DNA of 64,000 nt from an uncultured Eubacteriales bacterium (lineage in GTDB: Bacteria; Bacillota; Clostridia; Christensenellales; UBA1242), in contig CAQIDI010000002.1 of assembly GCA_948806215.1 (NCBI GenBank), positions 124,001-188,000 of the forward strand, given 5' to 3'. The position numbers and the translations under genes are program-made. Shown here in pieces: positions 53,623 to 63,211 of the stretch. Under the pieces are notes generated by a model that made no database searches, was not told the DNA's origin, and saw only the letters and a program-made list of their open reading frames with translations. Within the stretch, counting starts at the first letter, position 1, and each line of letters begins with the position of its first letter.

Positions 53623-54177
53623 ATGAAAACAAAAAAGAAGTTACTTATTTGGGGAAGTGTTGTTAATTTTATAGTGGCAGCTTTTTCGTTATATTGTGTT
53701 ATAGCTATTACCAATAATATTAATGGTATGCAAGATTATGTTATTGCAATTATAAAACAATCTTTTCAAGAAGATATGGTTGAAGGATTTTTAAATTTAC
53801 TAAACACCTATTATATTGTTGATGTTATTTGCAATTTGGGCTTTGGCATTATATATCTTGTTTATGCAAACTATAGCCTAGAAAAATTTAATCGCAGTAA
53901 ACGCTCTCTACTGGTATTAACCGTTATTAGTGTTTTATTTGGTTTAAATTTAATAACTTTAATACTGGTTTTATTTGCTTTATTTGGTGAAAGCCGCCGC
54001 GATGTTAAAGCAGAAGAAGTTATTAATAATGCACAAGTTCCTGATGATAGCGATAAGTTTTATGTTTTAGCCGAACAAATTACTATTCTTAAAACTAAGT
54101 TGCAAAACAACGAAATAACCGAAGAACAATATAAAATTGAACTTAGCAAAATAATTGAAGAACAAACAAAAAAATAA
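53623..54177 (+). CDS. membrane protein with SHOCT-like C-terminus (paralogue of 52898)
   Basis: The 184-residue protein has hydrophobic segments at about 8-28, 60-85 and 98-124 and a C-terminal AEQITILKTKLQNNEITEEQYKIEL helix pair (about 145-172), again SHOCT-like. It shares layout with the 52898 protein but has low direct similarity. TAGGTGA precedes the ATG. Its function is unknown. The C-terminal helices suggest self-association. Confidence 0.75.
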   Translation: MKTKKKLLIWGSVVNFIVAAFSLYCVIAITNNINGMQDYVIAIIKQSFQEDMVEGFLNLLNTYYIVDVICNLGFGIIYLVYANYSLEKFNRSKRSLLVLTVISVLFGLNLITLILVLFALFGESRRDVKAEEVINNAQVPDDSDKFYVLAEQITILKTKLQNNEITEEQYKIELSKIIEEQTKK

Positions 54178-54210
54178 AAGATTACGTAAAAGTAATCTTT
54201 TATTTTTTAT
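54177..54210. terminator. bidirectional terminator
   Basis: AAAGATTAC and GTAATCTTT form a stem with T runs, shared by the convergent 53623 and 54207 genes. Confidence 0.8.
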
Positions 54211-55112
54211 CTTTTTGGTTTTTTAGGTGGATTTGTAGGAAGTGTTGGTTTGCCCTTTTGTTTTGCATAATCGTTTATTTGTTGTATTAAATTATCAATT
54301 TCTGGATTATACGATTTTGCTTTAATAATTTCATAATCTTTAGTTGTTCTAGTTCCTCTTGAAAAACGATAATCAACAGCATAATTAACCGCTTGGTCTG
54401 CGCTATATTTTACCATATCTGGAAAATAGTTAACATTTATATTTGCTAATGTTGAGTCTGCGTTACTAATAGCTTTATTAATTTTAGTATCTGTATTTTG
54501 AAGTTCACGAACATCTTTTACTTGTTCAAATGTGCTAACAATAAAAACTTCTTCATCATCGTTATTTAAAGTTTTCTTAACTAAATCAACCGTTCTTATT
54601 TGTTTGCTTGTTTTTAGATGTTTATTTAGTTCTTCTTTTAACTTTTCTAATTTAACTTTAACTTCACTTTTTCTACTAGCTAATCTTGCTGCAACTAATG
54701 GTTTTAAAAGTTCTTTAATTTTTCCGGCTGTTTGACCATAAGCAACATCACATTGTCCTATAACATTATCTACAAACTTTCTATATTCGGTATTAGATCT
54801 ATAAAATGGATCATTAGTTTTAGCATAAGCTTTAGAGTAGTTTAATGCTGCATCATCAAGTTCATCGTAAAGTTTAAGTAACTCTGGGTTTTCTTTTATT
54901 TGTTTGTTCATAATATCAAATGTAATTCTAACGCCTTCTTTAGTAAGCCCTTCTAATTGTTCATCTAAACCATAGTTGTTTTTAGGGCTACCACTGCTAA
55001 AAACCTCACAATATTTATTTGTTGAAGCTATTGTTTGGTCTGCTCTTGCTATAAAGTTTACATACTTTACTCTAAAATTCATAAGTAATTCGCTAGGTGT
55101 AAGTGTGCTCAT
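54207..55112 (-). CDS. hypothetical helical cytoplasmic protein
   Basis: The 301-residue protein has no signal peptide or membrane segment and is rich in Lys, Glu, Asp and Ala with heptad-like stretches (KSEVKVKLEKLKEELNKHLK), so long helices or a coiled coil are likely. The C-terminus is Pro/Lys-rich (PTLPTNPPKKPKR). AAGGAG precedes the ATG. I do not recognise the family. It is on the opposite strand to its neighbours. Confidence 0.7.
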   Translation of the reverse strand: MSTLTPSELLMNFRVKYVNFIARADQTIASTNKYCEVFSSGSPKNNYGLDEQLEGLTKEGVRITFDIMNKQIKENPELLKLYDELDDAALNYSKAYAKTNDPFYRSNTEYRKFVDNVIGQCDVAYGQTAGKIKELLKPLVAARLASRKSEVKVKLEKLKEELNKHLKTSKQIRTVDLVKKTLNNDDEEVFIVSTFEQVKDVRELQNTDTKINKAISNADSTLANINVNYFPDMVKYSADQAVNYAVDYRFSRGTRTTKDYEIIKAKSYNPEIDNLIQQINDYAKQKGKPTLPTNPPKKPKR

Positions 55113-55271
55113 AACTACTCCTTATTGTTAAAAATAACATAAATTTAATTATAAATAGTATATCATTATTATTTTAAATGTCAATACCAAGCTTTTTTAA
55201 AATGGGTATTGAATAAAACAAAAGTTTATGGTAAACTTATAGCGTAGAAGCTTTAAAAAGGTGAAAAATTT

Positions 55272-55736
55272 ATGAACGCAATTAGTTATTTAACATTAGA
55301 AAAATTGGCTAAGGGTGGCAGAACCAGATATAAGTCTGAAGATATTTCTGCTCTTATAATTGATAAGTTTGGTAGTTACGAAGAGTTTTATTTAATAGCT
55401 TCACATTTTTTAAGCGAATGTGTTGCAACCGATAGAAAGTGTGAAATAAACGAAGTTGCGCCTTCGGAAGTTGCAAATTTATTTAGATATGGTCAAGATA
55501 AGATTAAAAATATAAAAGAAAATAACGCTACCGATTTGGGGCTTAGAAATTGTGCTGCAACATATAACTCAGAAAAATTTAACATTGTTGCAAAATCAAA
55601 CAATGGTATTAAAACTAGCGAAAAGCAATTTAACGAAAGTCACACCGTTCCAGATTTTACCCCTAGGGATGTTTTAATTGCAAAAGCACTTGAAATGGTT
55701 ACTAATAACACTGCTAAGATTCAAAGTAGAAAATAA
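55272..55736 (+). CDS. hypothetical protein
   Basis: I do not recognise this 154-residue protein. It starts MNAISYLTLEKLAKGGRTRY, has a mixed helix pattern (SYEEFYLIASHFLSECVATD), and no signal peptide or membrane segment. AAAAGGTGA precedes the ATG. A terminator follows immediately. It stands between the helical protein (opposite strand) and spoIIE, with a gap of about 200 bases that holds the spoIIE promoter region. Confidence 0.7.
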   Translation: MNAISYLTLEKLAKGGRTRYKSEDISALIIDKFGSYEEFYLIASHFLSECVATDRKCEINEVAPSEVANLFRYGQDKIKNIKENNATDLGLRNCAATYNSEKFNIVAKSNNGIKTSEKQFNESHTVPDFTPRDVLIAKALEMVTNNTAKIQSRK

Positions 55737-55737
55737 A

Positions 55738-55773
55738 TAAAAAGCACTAAGAAAAGCTTAGTGCTTTTTTTAT
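55738..55773 (+). terminator. terminator after the 55272 gene
   Basis: AAAGCACTAAG pairs with CTTAGTGCTTT with a T run. Confidence 0.85.
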
Positions 55774-55835
55774 GCTTTTTAAAAACATAATATTTAATAA
55801 TATTTAAAATGTTATTTTTACAATATATAAAATAA

Positions 55836-55842
55836 TTCGACA
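55836..55842. promoter_or_regulatory. possible Spo0A box upstream of spoIIE
   Basis: TTCGACA is the reverse complement of the 0A box TGTCGAA, about 96 bases before the spoIIE start. In Bacillus subtilis, Spo0A directly activates spoIIE. A single 7-base match can occur by chance. Confidence 0.45.
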
Positions 55843-55937
55843 TAAGAATACAATTAATAACATTTTTATATTGCAAATAAACTTTAATAAACTTTTTAAA
55901 AATTCTAAAATTTTAGTATATAAAATTTGGAGTTACA

Positions 55938-58247
55938 ATGAAAACAAAAGTTATCAAATTAGTATCTTATATAAATCTAAAATTAATCTTAAAAAACATT
56001 CTTGCCTTTGGTGCTTTTTACTTATTGGCTGTAGCTGGGGTTAATAATGCTCAAATGCAACCATTTGCTTTTGGGTTATATTATGCTTTAATGTTTTTAG
56101 ATAACAATGCCATTGGTTATTTTGCTATGTTTTTTTCGGCATATGCATTAGCTGCCTTTAACATAACAGGTTTAATAATTGCTGTAAATTTGGCAGTTGT
56201 GCCACTGTTGTTTTTTTACTTGCACAAGGTTATAAAACGAAAAGTGCCAATATTGCTTGCTTGTGCCTATGGCTTACTTGGCAATGTTATGTTTGTTTTT
56301 TATGGTTGCACAAATGCAAAAAACATTTTTATTACTTTAATTACTTTGCTAATAGGAATAATGTTTTTAGCAAGTTGTATGCATTTTTTAAAAGCTTCGT
56401 TATTTAAAACCACAAAAACAAAAATGCATTTAGACGAGTTAATTTGCGGCAGCATTTTGTTAATGGCGTTTAGCCTTGGAATAAGTTGTTTAAATGTTGC
56501 CGGAATGGAGTTTGATAAGTTAATTGGTATTTTTCTAATATTGGTTGTTACTTATTTATTTAAAAGTAATGTGGTAATAATTTTTGGGACAATGTTTGGC
56601 TTGGGTTGCGCTTTGCAATTTTTAAATGCTGGTTACATTGCTGCGTTTGTGTGTTTTTCGTTATGTGCGGTTGCATTTAAAAGCAACTATAAAGTTATTC
56701 CTTGTTTGGCTATTATTTTAGCAGAAGTTGTTTTTGGTTTGTTTTTTAACATATATTTAAACTTTAGTGTTTTATCAATAGTTTCGGTAATTATTGGAGA
56801 AATTTTATTTTTGTTGTTACCAACAAAAGTTCTTAACAACCTAAGTGTTTTGTTTAGTTCTAATTACGATAATGTTGCGCTAAGGTCAATAATAAATCGA
56901 AGCAAGCAAAGCATAACAAAACGAATGGTGGAAATTAGCAATGTGTTTTTGGAAATGGACACTGTTTATAAACAAATGGTTCAGGGCGTGTTGCCAGAAA
57001 AAGAAGCAAAAGATTTATTAAAAAGTGAGTTGTTTGAAAAGTGTTGTAAGGATTGCCCAGAAAAAAATAAATGCACACGAGTTGATGGCAAGTTTTCAAC
57101 CGAAGTTTTTAATAGCATTACCGACATTGGTTATGAAAAAGGTAGAATAACATTACTTGATGTTCCGCAATATTTAACAAGTAGATGTGGCAGAGTTAAT
57201 TATATTATTTCAACGCTTAATTCGTTGTTAGTTAGTTATAAGCACTATGCTAATATGGTTAACAATATGGATGCATCAAAAATTTTGATTGCTGATCAGT
57301 TAAAAGGAGTTTCAAACCTTATAAAGGTTTTGGCAGAAGAAGTTAACTTAAATATTAGTTTTGATGTTAATTTAGAAAATAGAATTAAAGAAGAACTAAG
57401 TTATAAAAATATAAACTGTTTAGAAGCATTAGTTTACGAACAAAATGCAACTGTTAAAAACGCAAGTTTAATTGTTTCGGGCGATTATGATATTCAAAAA
57501 TTAGAAAAAATTGTTTCAAAGGTTATTGGCTCTAAATTAAAAGTGTTGCAAGAAAACAACAGTGAAATTGGCGGAACTAAAGAAATAGTTTTAAAAACTG
57601 CTCCTAATTACGATATTGTTTTTGGAAGTTCGGCTTGTTCCAAAAACGGAGTTAGCCTTAGTGGCGACACACACTCGCTTATAAAAATTGATGATGGAAA
57701 ATATATGGTTGCGTTATGCGATGGAATGGGTAGTGGCGAAAAAGCACATAGTGTTTCCGATTTAACAATAACTTTAATCGAAAACTTTTATAAGGCAGGA
57801 TTTGATAACGAAACAATATTAAATAGTGTTAATCGCCTGTTAACTTTAAATGCCGACGAAAATTTTTCTGCGCTTGATATTTGCGTCTTCGATACAAGAA
57901 AAAACATTATGGATTTTATTAAGCTTGGTGCACCCTATGGTTTTATAAAACACAAAACCGAAACCGAAGTTATTAGCACTTCGGGACTTCCAATAGGCGT
58001 GCTTAGCGAAATGCAACCACACATAACCAAAAAAATGTTTAGCGATTTTGATATTGTGGTTTTGGTTAGTGACGGAATTAGTGAAGCGTTTGGTAGCGAA
58101 GAAGAATTAAAAACTTTTATAAACAATAGCACAACACTAAATCCACAAACATTGGCTGATGATATTTTAGATAGAGCAGTTGATTTAGTTAATGGAAATT
58201 GCACCGACGATTTTACTTGTGTTGCTGTTAGAATTTACCCACTTTAA
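55938..58247 (+). CDS. spoIIE: stage II sporulation protein E (serine phosphatase)
   Basis: SpoIIE is the membrane-bound PP2C phosphatase that dephosphorylates SpoIIAA to activate sigma-F in the forespore and works at the polar septum. The 769 residues start with roughly ten membrane segments (about 20-300), then a central region with a Cys cluster CCKDCPEKNKCTRVDG, and a C-terminal PP2C domain (about 560-769) with ALCDGMGSGEKAHSVSDLTI, VVLVSDGISEAFG and DDFTCVAVRI holding the manganese-binding Asp residues. GGAG precedes the ATG. It is strong evidence for sporulation. Confidence 0.95.
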   Translation: MKTKVIKLVSYINLKLILKNILAFGAFYLLAVAGVNNAQMQPFAFGLYYALMFLDNNAIGYFAMFFSAYALAAFNITGLIIAVNLAVVPLLFFYLHKVIKRKVPILLACAYGLLGNVMFVFYGCTNAKNIFITLITLLIGIMFLASCMHFLKASLFKTTKTKMHLDELICGSILLMAFSLGISCLNVAGMEFDKLIGIFLILVVTYLFKSNVVIIFGTMFGLGCALQFLNAGYIAAFVCFSLCAVAFKSNYKVIPCLAIILAEVVFGLFFNIYLNFSVLSIVSVIIGEILFLLLPTKVLNNLSVLFSSNYDNVALRSIINRSKQSITKRMVEISNVFLEMDTVYKQMVQGVLPEKEAKDLLKSELFEKCCKDCPEKNKCTRVDGKFSTEVFNSITDIGYEKGRITLLDVPQYLTSRCGRVNYIISTLNSLLVSYKHYANMVNNMDASKILIADQLKGVSNLIKVLAEEVNLNISFDVNLENRIKEELSYKNINCLEALVYEQNATVKNASLIVSGDYDIQKLEKIVSKVIGSKLKVLQENNSEIGGTKEIVLKTAPNYDIVFGSSACSKNGVSLSGDTHSLIKIDDGKYMVALCDGMGSGEKAHSVSDLTITLIENFYKAGFDNETILNSVNRLLTLNADENFSALDICVFDTRKNIMDFIKLGAPYGFIKHKTETEVISTSGLPIGVLSEMQPHITKKMFSDFDIVVLVSDGISEAFGSEEELKTFINNSTTLNPQTLADDILDRAVDLVNGNCTDDFTCVAVRIYPL

Positions 58248-58272
58248 AGAGCAAACTTACTTGCTCTTTTTT
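58245..58272 (+). terminator. terminator after spoIIE
   Basis: AAGAGCAA pairs with TTGCTCTT with a T run. Confidence 0.85.
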
Positions 58273-58373
58273 ATTATTAATTAAAAAGCCTAAAATTTAA
58301 TTAATTTTGCACTTTTAATTTGAATAATATTGTGTTACAATAAGTTAGATTATATTTTTTGTGGTGAAAAATT

Positions 58374-59711
58374 ATGAAAAGTGCATTAAAAACAATAGAA
58401 AAAGAAAATTTAATTCAAGAAGGCGACAAAATAGGTGTTGCAGTTAGTGGTGGCAGAGATTCAATGGCACTACTAAATTTTTTAAACGAATTAGCCAAGG
58501 AACAAAATTTTGAATGTGTTGCAATAACAGTTGACCACGGCTTACGTGAAAATAGTGCAAACGATGCTAAGTTTGTTGTTAATTATTGTAATAAAAACAA
58601 CATTAAAGTTTATTCTTATAAAGTTGAAGCGGCTAAATTAAGTGCAGAAAAAGGTTTAAGCATAGAAGCTGCAGCTAGAGAATGCAGGTACAGAATTTTT
58701 AAAGCTTTGTTAAATAAAAAAGTTGTTAACAAAATTGCATTGGGCCATCATTTACAAGATCAAGCAGAAACAATATTGTTAAACATTTTTAGAGGTAGTG
58801 GCATTACTGGTGCATCTGGAATGGATTATATTAGAGACGAAGTTTATATTAGACCACTTTTAAAAACCGATAGAACCGAAATAATGGCTTATATTAATTC
58901 TTTCGATATTCCTTATATTGATGATGAAACAAATGGCGATAGCGACTTTAACCGAAATTATATTCGTAATATGATTATGCCTTTGCTTCGTAATCGTTGG
59001 GGAAATGTTTATCAAGCAATTTGTAACTTTGGCGAGTTATGTAAGGTTGACGATAATTATATTAATTCAACCATTAACGACGATGGTATTATTTACGAAT
59101 CCGACGGTGTTGTTAGAATTCCAGTAAACTATTTTAGTTATCCTGTGTCAGTTACAAACCGAATTTTGCGTAAAGCATTTAAAGGAATAAAAATTAATTC
59201 CGATATTGAACGAAAACATTTAAGAATTATTAATCAATTAGCAATAGAAGCCGAAAATGGGGCAAAAATAACTTTACCAAATCACGTTTCGGTTATTAAA
59301 GAATATAACTATGTAACAATAACAAACCGCAACTTTAAACCAGAACCAAAAACTTGGGATTTAGTTCGTGGCAAAATTGATATTCCTAATTTTGGAGTGC
59401 TTGATTGCCAAATAACAAGAAAATTGGAACTTGGCGAATATAGCCATTTGGTTGATTATAACGCAATTCCAAAAAACGCTGTTTGGCGTTATAGAAAAGA
59501 TGGCGATGTGTTTACAAAATTTGGTGGTGGAACAAAAAGTTTAAGCGACTTTTTAATTGATGAAAAAATTCCTGCAAGATTAAGAACATTTATTCCGGTT
59601 TTAGCAAGCGGAAACGAAATTTTAGTTGTAGCAGGTGTTGAAATTTCCGATAAGGTAAAAATTACCAAACAAACAAAAACAGCTTGGGGAATTAACGCCG
59701 TTAGATTTTAG
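58374..59711 (+). CDS. tilS: tRNA(Ile)-lysidine synthetase TilS
   Basis: TilS converts C34 of tRNA-Ile(CAU) to lysidine so that it reads AUA, an essential step. The 445-residue protein has the PP-loop SGGRDS at residues 25-30, the HHLQDQAETILLNIFRGSG motif, and the C-terminal TilS substrate-binding domain with FTKFGGGTKSLSDFLIDEKIP. Being next to spoIIE recalls the spoIIE-tilS neighbourhood of Bacillus. GGTGA precedes the ATG, and cca follows 19 bases later. Confidence 0.95.
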   Translation: MKSALKTIEKENLIQEGDKIGVAVSGGRDSMALLNFLNELAKEQNFECVAITVDHGLRENSANDAKFVVNYCNKNNIKVYSYKVEAAKLSAEKGLSIEAAARECRYRIFKALLNKKVVNKIALGHHLQDQAETILLNIFRGSGITGASGMDYIRDEVYIRPLLKTDRTEIMAYINSFDIPYIDDETNGDSDFNRNYIRNMIMPLLRNRWGNVYQAICNFGELCKVDDNYINSTINDDGIIYESDGVVRIPVNYFSYPVSVTNRILRKAFKGIKINSDIERKHLRIINQLAIEAENGAKITLPNHVSVIKEYNYVTITNRNFKPEPKTWDLVRGKIDIPNFGVLDCQITRKLELGEYSHLVDYNAIPKNAVWRYRKDGDVFTKFGGGTKSLSDFLIDEKIPARLRTFIPVLASGNEILVVAGVEISDKVKITKQTKTAWGINAVRF

Positions 59712-59730
59712 ATAAACATAAGAAGGGTTT

Positions 59731-61050
59731 ATGAGTATTAAGATTTGTGAAAGCCTAGAGCTTTTAGCCGAAAAGTTTAATAGCAACGGAAAAAAACTTT
59801 ATGTTGTTGGTGGTTATGTTCGTAACAGTTTGTTAGGAATTGGCCACACCGATATTGATATTACTGGGGCTTTAGATGTTAAAACAGTTGCGGAACTGTG
59901 TCGTGGTTTAGGTTTTAGATCACAAGTTGTTAATAAAAACCTTGGAACCCTATTAATTACAACCAAAAACGAGCAATTCGAATACACAATGTTTCGTGCC
60001 GAATCGTATGCTGACGATGGTAGCCACATTCCTGTTGATGTTAAATTCGTTGAAGACATTAAGGTTGATGCACTAAGGCGCGATTTTACTGTTAATGCTT
60101 TGTATTACGACATTACAGATAAAAGAATTATCGACTTTTTTAATGGTGTTAGCGATATTGAAAAAAAGATTTTAAGAACTTGCAAAGACCCTAATTTAAC
60201 ATTTAAAGATGATGGTGTTAGAATTTTAAGGCTTGTTAGGTTTGTGTGCGAATTAGGCTTTAAACCAGAAAAACAAACATTATTAGTTGCAAAAAAGGTT
60301 GGATATAACATTAAAGCAATTAGCCGAGAACGCGTTTTAAAGGAGCTAAGGCTAACCATTAACGGAGCATTAAAGTATAAGCAAAAATCAACTAGCCATA
60401 AACAAATTGTTAAATATTATAACAATTTGAATATTTGGCAATATGTGTTTAACGTAAACTTTAATAATTTTAAAATAAGTTATTTTAATAAACTATACAA
60501 AGTGTTTGTTAAAAGCGATGGGGATTATAGGTACTTAGCATTTGTTTGTATGGTGCTAAACAACTACTTAAAAGCAAAAACAACCGATGCTAATTTAGTT
60601 CAGCTAGTTAACACCTTGTTTGGTAGTGCAGGCTTAAAGGAATCTAATAAAAATATGCAAGATATGTTAGATGCTTATAGGTTTGCACAAAAACTTTTAT
60701 ACGATAAACCTAGCACATATATTAATAATCAAAACTCTTTAATTTTTGAACAACTTAGCTTTGAAATTAAAAGTTTGTTGGTTTTAGTTAATACTAATAA
60801 AGTTAACGAAATAAAGTTAAACATTATTAATATGAAGAAACGAAGTGTGCCGTTTAATGTATCAGAGTTAAAAATAACTAACGAAGAATTAATAAATAAA
60901 ATGCACATAAAAAATCAAAACATATCGGCTATAAAGCAAAAATTGTTTGATATGTGCGTAAACGGCGAAATTATTAACGATCACAACATTTTAGTAGAGC
61001 AAGCAAAACATTTAAACGAATTAATAGAAAAAAACAAAAAGAATGCATAA
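59731..61050 (+). CDS. cca: CCA tRNA nucleotidyltransferase / polyA polymerase family
   Basis: This 439-residue class II nucleotidyltransferase adds or repairs the CCA end of tRNAs. VVGGYVRNSLLGIGHTDIDI (about 25-45) holds the nucleotidyltransferase Asp pair, LRRDFTVNALYYDITDKRIID and the segment EDGVRILRLVRFVCELGF-like DDGVRILRLVRF are family features. The later part (about 250-439) is helical and more diverged than usual. GAAGGGTT precedes the ATG. It is co-transcribed with tilS and ends at a terminator. Confidence 0.93.
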   Translation: MSIKICESLELLAEKFNSNGKKLYVVGGYVRNSLLGIGHTDIDITGALDVKTVAELCRGLGFRSQVVNKNLGTLLITTKNEQFEYTMFRAESYADDGSHIPVDVKFVEDIKVDALRRDFTVNALYYDITDKRIIDFFNGVSDIEKKILRTCKDPNLTFKDDGVRILRLVRFVCELGFKPEKQTLLVAKKVGYNIKAISRERVLKELRLTINGALKYKQKSTSHKQIVKYYNNLNIWQYVFNVNFNNFKISYFNKLYKVFVKSDGDYRYLAFVCMVLNNYLKAKTTDANLVQLVNTLFGSAGLKESNKNMQDMLDAYRFAQKLLYDKPSTYINNQNSLIFEQLSFEIKSLLVLVNTNKVNEIKLNIINMKKRSVPFNVSELKITNEELINKMHIKNQNISAIKQKLFDMCVNGEIINDHNILVEQAKHLNELIEKNKKNA

Positions 61051-61068
61051 TCGGCATTCTTTTTTTGC
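61040..61068 (+). terminator. terminator after cca
   Basis: GAATGC and GCATTC form a stem just around the stop codon, followed by seven or more T residues. Confidence 0.75.
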
Positions 61069-61158
61069 TATAAAATATTTATATATTTTAATTAATATAA
61101 GAATAAAAAATAAAAACTATCAAAAACTAATAAAAAATAGTTAAAGGGATAGTTTGTT

Positions 61159-62961
61159 ATGGCAAAAGATAAGAATACAAAAAAGTTAGATGTTAAAAAA
61201 AATATTAAAGTTTCAAATGGGATTGTTAATAAAACCGAACACATAAAAGTTGAAACTCCTAATAATGCAACCTTAAAAATTAAAAATGGAGCAAACGGCA
61301 ACAAAACCATTTCGTTGGAAGAAAATGTAAATTTCGAAAAAGAAGTGCTAACCGATAAAACAAAAACCAAAGCTTTACATAAAAAAAGTAATAAGGCTAA
61401 GGCTCAATTAAAAAGCACTAAGGTTTTAAGCGATTCTGGTTTACAAGGGAAAAAAGCAAAAGTGCTAAGAAAGGATAACACCGGAAAACTTTTAGTAGGG
61501 CTTAGCGCAATAAGCTTGGTTTTAATAATGGTGGTTATGGGGCAGTTTTTTATTTTAGAAAGTTCCGATCCAAGCAACACATTATATAAAGGAACAACCA
61601 TTAATGGTGTTAATGTTGGCGGTTTAGAGTATTCTCAAGCAGAGCAACTTTTAGCCGAAACTTTTAAAGAAAAAAGCGAAAGTTTTAAACTTAACTTAAA
61701 CTATCAGGATAAAAATTGGAGTTTTGATAAAAACGATTTTACTGTTAATAGTGAAATTCATACCATAATTGAAGAAGCTCAAAAGCGTGACCAAATTAAT
61801 TCTAGCTATCAAAACCAAACTGCAAAGTTAGAGGAATTAAAAAAACAAGGAGTAAGCATTAATGTGGCTTTTAATTATATATTTGTTGGGCTTGATGATA
61901 AAATAGATAAAATAATATCCGAAATAGAAGTTGAACCAATAAATAGCGAATTAAAATTTGATAATAAAACAAACAAGTTTGTTGCAACCGAACATAAAAA
62001 TGGTTTAAGAGTTAATAAAGAACAACTTTATTTTGATATTAACGAACAATTTAATTTAACTAACAATGTTAATGTTGAAATAAAAACTGTAGAAGAAGTT
62101 CCTGCTGTAACTAAAGAACAAAACGATGTTTTAAATACTCAGGTTGCAACTTTTACTACCTATGTTTCAGATTCTACTGGTGGCAGAAAAAACAATGTTA
62201 AACTTGCTTTAGAAAAATTTAATGGTATGATTATTGAGCCAGGCGAAGAAGTTAGCTTTAATAAAATAACTGGCCCTCACACTTTAGAAAATGGTTATAA
62301 AATTGCAACCATAATTTATAAAGGACAATTTGTTGATGGTGTAGGCGGTGGAGTTTGCCAAGCAAGCACCACACTATATAATGCGTTACTTTTAGCAAAT
62401 GTCGAAATATTAGAAGTTCATAAACACACCTTGCCTGTTAAATATGTTCCACTTGCAACCGACGCTATGGTTTCAGAACATTTAGCAGATTTAAAATTTA
62501 AAAATAATAGCGAATATCCTTTGCTTATTGCAACATCAACCAACTCAGAAAGTGTTAGTGTTAAAATTTATTCTCACCCACTAGATGTTCAAATAAAAAC
62601 AAGGGCAGAAGTAATAAAAACCCTAAACCATTCTGGCGATGTTATTAAACCTGATACCAATAAAGAATACACAAGCAAAGTTTTATTTAAAGGAGAACAA
62701 TATAGATTAACCTATCCGCGTTCTGGTTACGAAGCAGTTGCTTATTTAGAATATTATAAGGATGGCGTTAAAATTGATGAAAAAGAAATTCGTCACGAAA
62801 TTTATGCTCCGCAAAATGGCATTGTTATAGAAGGTATAGAAGATGTTCCAAATGGTATGACTATTATTGATGGAAAGGTAGAAAAAATAGAAGCAAGCAG
62901 TGCAGATGCTAGCAATGTTGTTACATTATCCGACTTAATTCCTGCAAATATGTGTCCATAA
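61159..62961 (+). CDS. VanW-domain cell-wall associated protein
   Basis: This 600-residue protein has a basic, low-complexity cytoplasmic N-terminus (about 1-110), one membrane helix (111-133), a putative peptidoglycan-binding-type domain (about 145-320) and a VanW domain (about 335-480) with KLALEKFNGMIIEPGEEVSF and GVGGGVCQASTTLYNALLLA, whose Cys is conserved. A G5-like or beta domain follows (EVIKTLNHSGDVIKPDTNKE). Such proteins are common in Clostridia and are thought to act at the cell wall, not established. AAAGGGA precedes the ATG. It is the last gene before the DnaA-box region. Confidence 0.9.
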   Translation: MAKDKNTKKLDVKKNIKVSNGIVNKTEHIKVETPNNATLKIKNGANGNKTISLEENVNFEKEVLTDKTKTKALHKKSNKAKAQLKSTKVLSDSGLQGKKAKVLRKDNTGKLLVGLSAISLVLIMVVMGQFFILESSDPSNTLYKGTTINGVNVGGLEYSQAEQLLAETFKEKSESFKLNLNYQDKNWSFDKNDFTVNSEIHTIIEEAQKRDQINSSYQNQTAKLEELKKQGVSINVAFNYIFVGLDDKIDKIISEIEVEPINSELKFDNKTNKFVATEHKNGLRVNKEQLYFDINEQFNLTNNVNVEIKTVEEVPAVTKEQNDVLNTQVATFTTYVSDSTGGRKNNVKLALEKFNGMIIEPGEEVSFNKITGPHTLENGYKIATIIYKGQFVDGVGGGVCQASTTLYNALLLANVEILEVHKHTLPVKYVPLATDAMVSEHLADLKFKNNSEYPLLIATSTNSESVSVKIYSHPLDVQIKTRAEVIKTLNHSGDVIKPDTNKEYTSKVLFKGEQYRLTYPRSGYEAVAYLEYYKDGVKIDEKEIRHEIYAPQNGIVIEGIEDVPNGMTIIDGKVEKIEASSADASNVVTLSDLIPANMCP

Positions 62962-62982
62962 TTAATACTATATAAAAATTAT

Positions 62983-62991
62983 TGTGCATAA
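62983..62991. promoter_or_regulatory. near-consensus DnaA box
   Basis: TGTGCATAA differs from TGTGGATAA by one base. Confidence 0.5.
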
Positions 62992-63056
62992 CTTATTATA
63001 TATCAGGTAAAATTTGGTAAATATAGTGGGTTATGGAACAAATATCGAAAATGTAT

Positions 63057-63065
63057 TGTGGATAA
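63057..63065. promoter_or_regulatory. DnaA box
   Basis: TGTGGATAA is a perfect DnaA box (reverse complement TTATCCACA). Confidence 0.8.
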
Positions 63066-63078
63066 CTCACCATTCTTT

Positions 63079-63095
63079 TGTGGATAAGTGGATAA
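63079..63095. promoter_or_regulatory. tandem DnaA boxes
   Basis: A perfect TGTGGATAA (63079-63087) overlaps by one base with AGTGGATAA (63087-63095), one mismatch, in the same orientation. Confidence 0.75.
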
Positions 63096-63182
63096 CTTTC
63101 GCAATTTTTATGCATAAATATGCTTATTTATACAAAAATTTATAAATATTCATTAAAATTTATAATAATTATATTGTGCATA

Positions 63183-63191
63183 TGTGGATAA
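63183..63191. promoter_or_regulatory. DnaA box
   Basis: TGTGGATAA, a perfect box in the same orientation as the others, just beyond the AT-rich stretch. Confidence 0.8.
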
Positions 63192-63211
63192 CTTATAAAT
63201 ATAAGAAAAAA

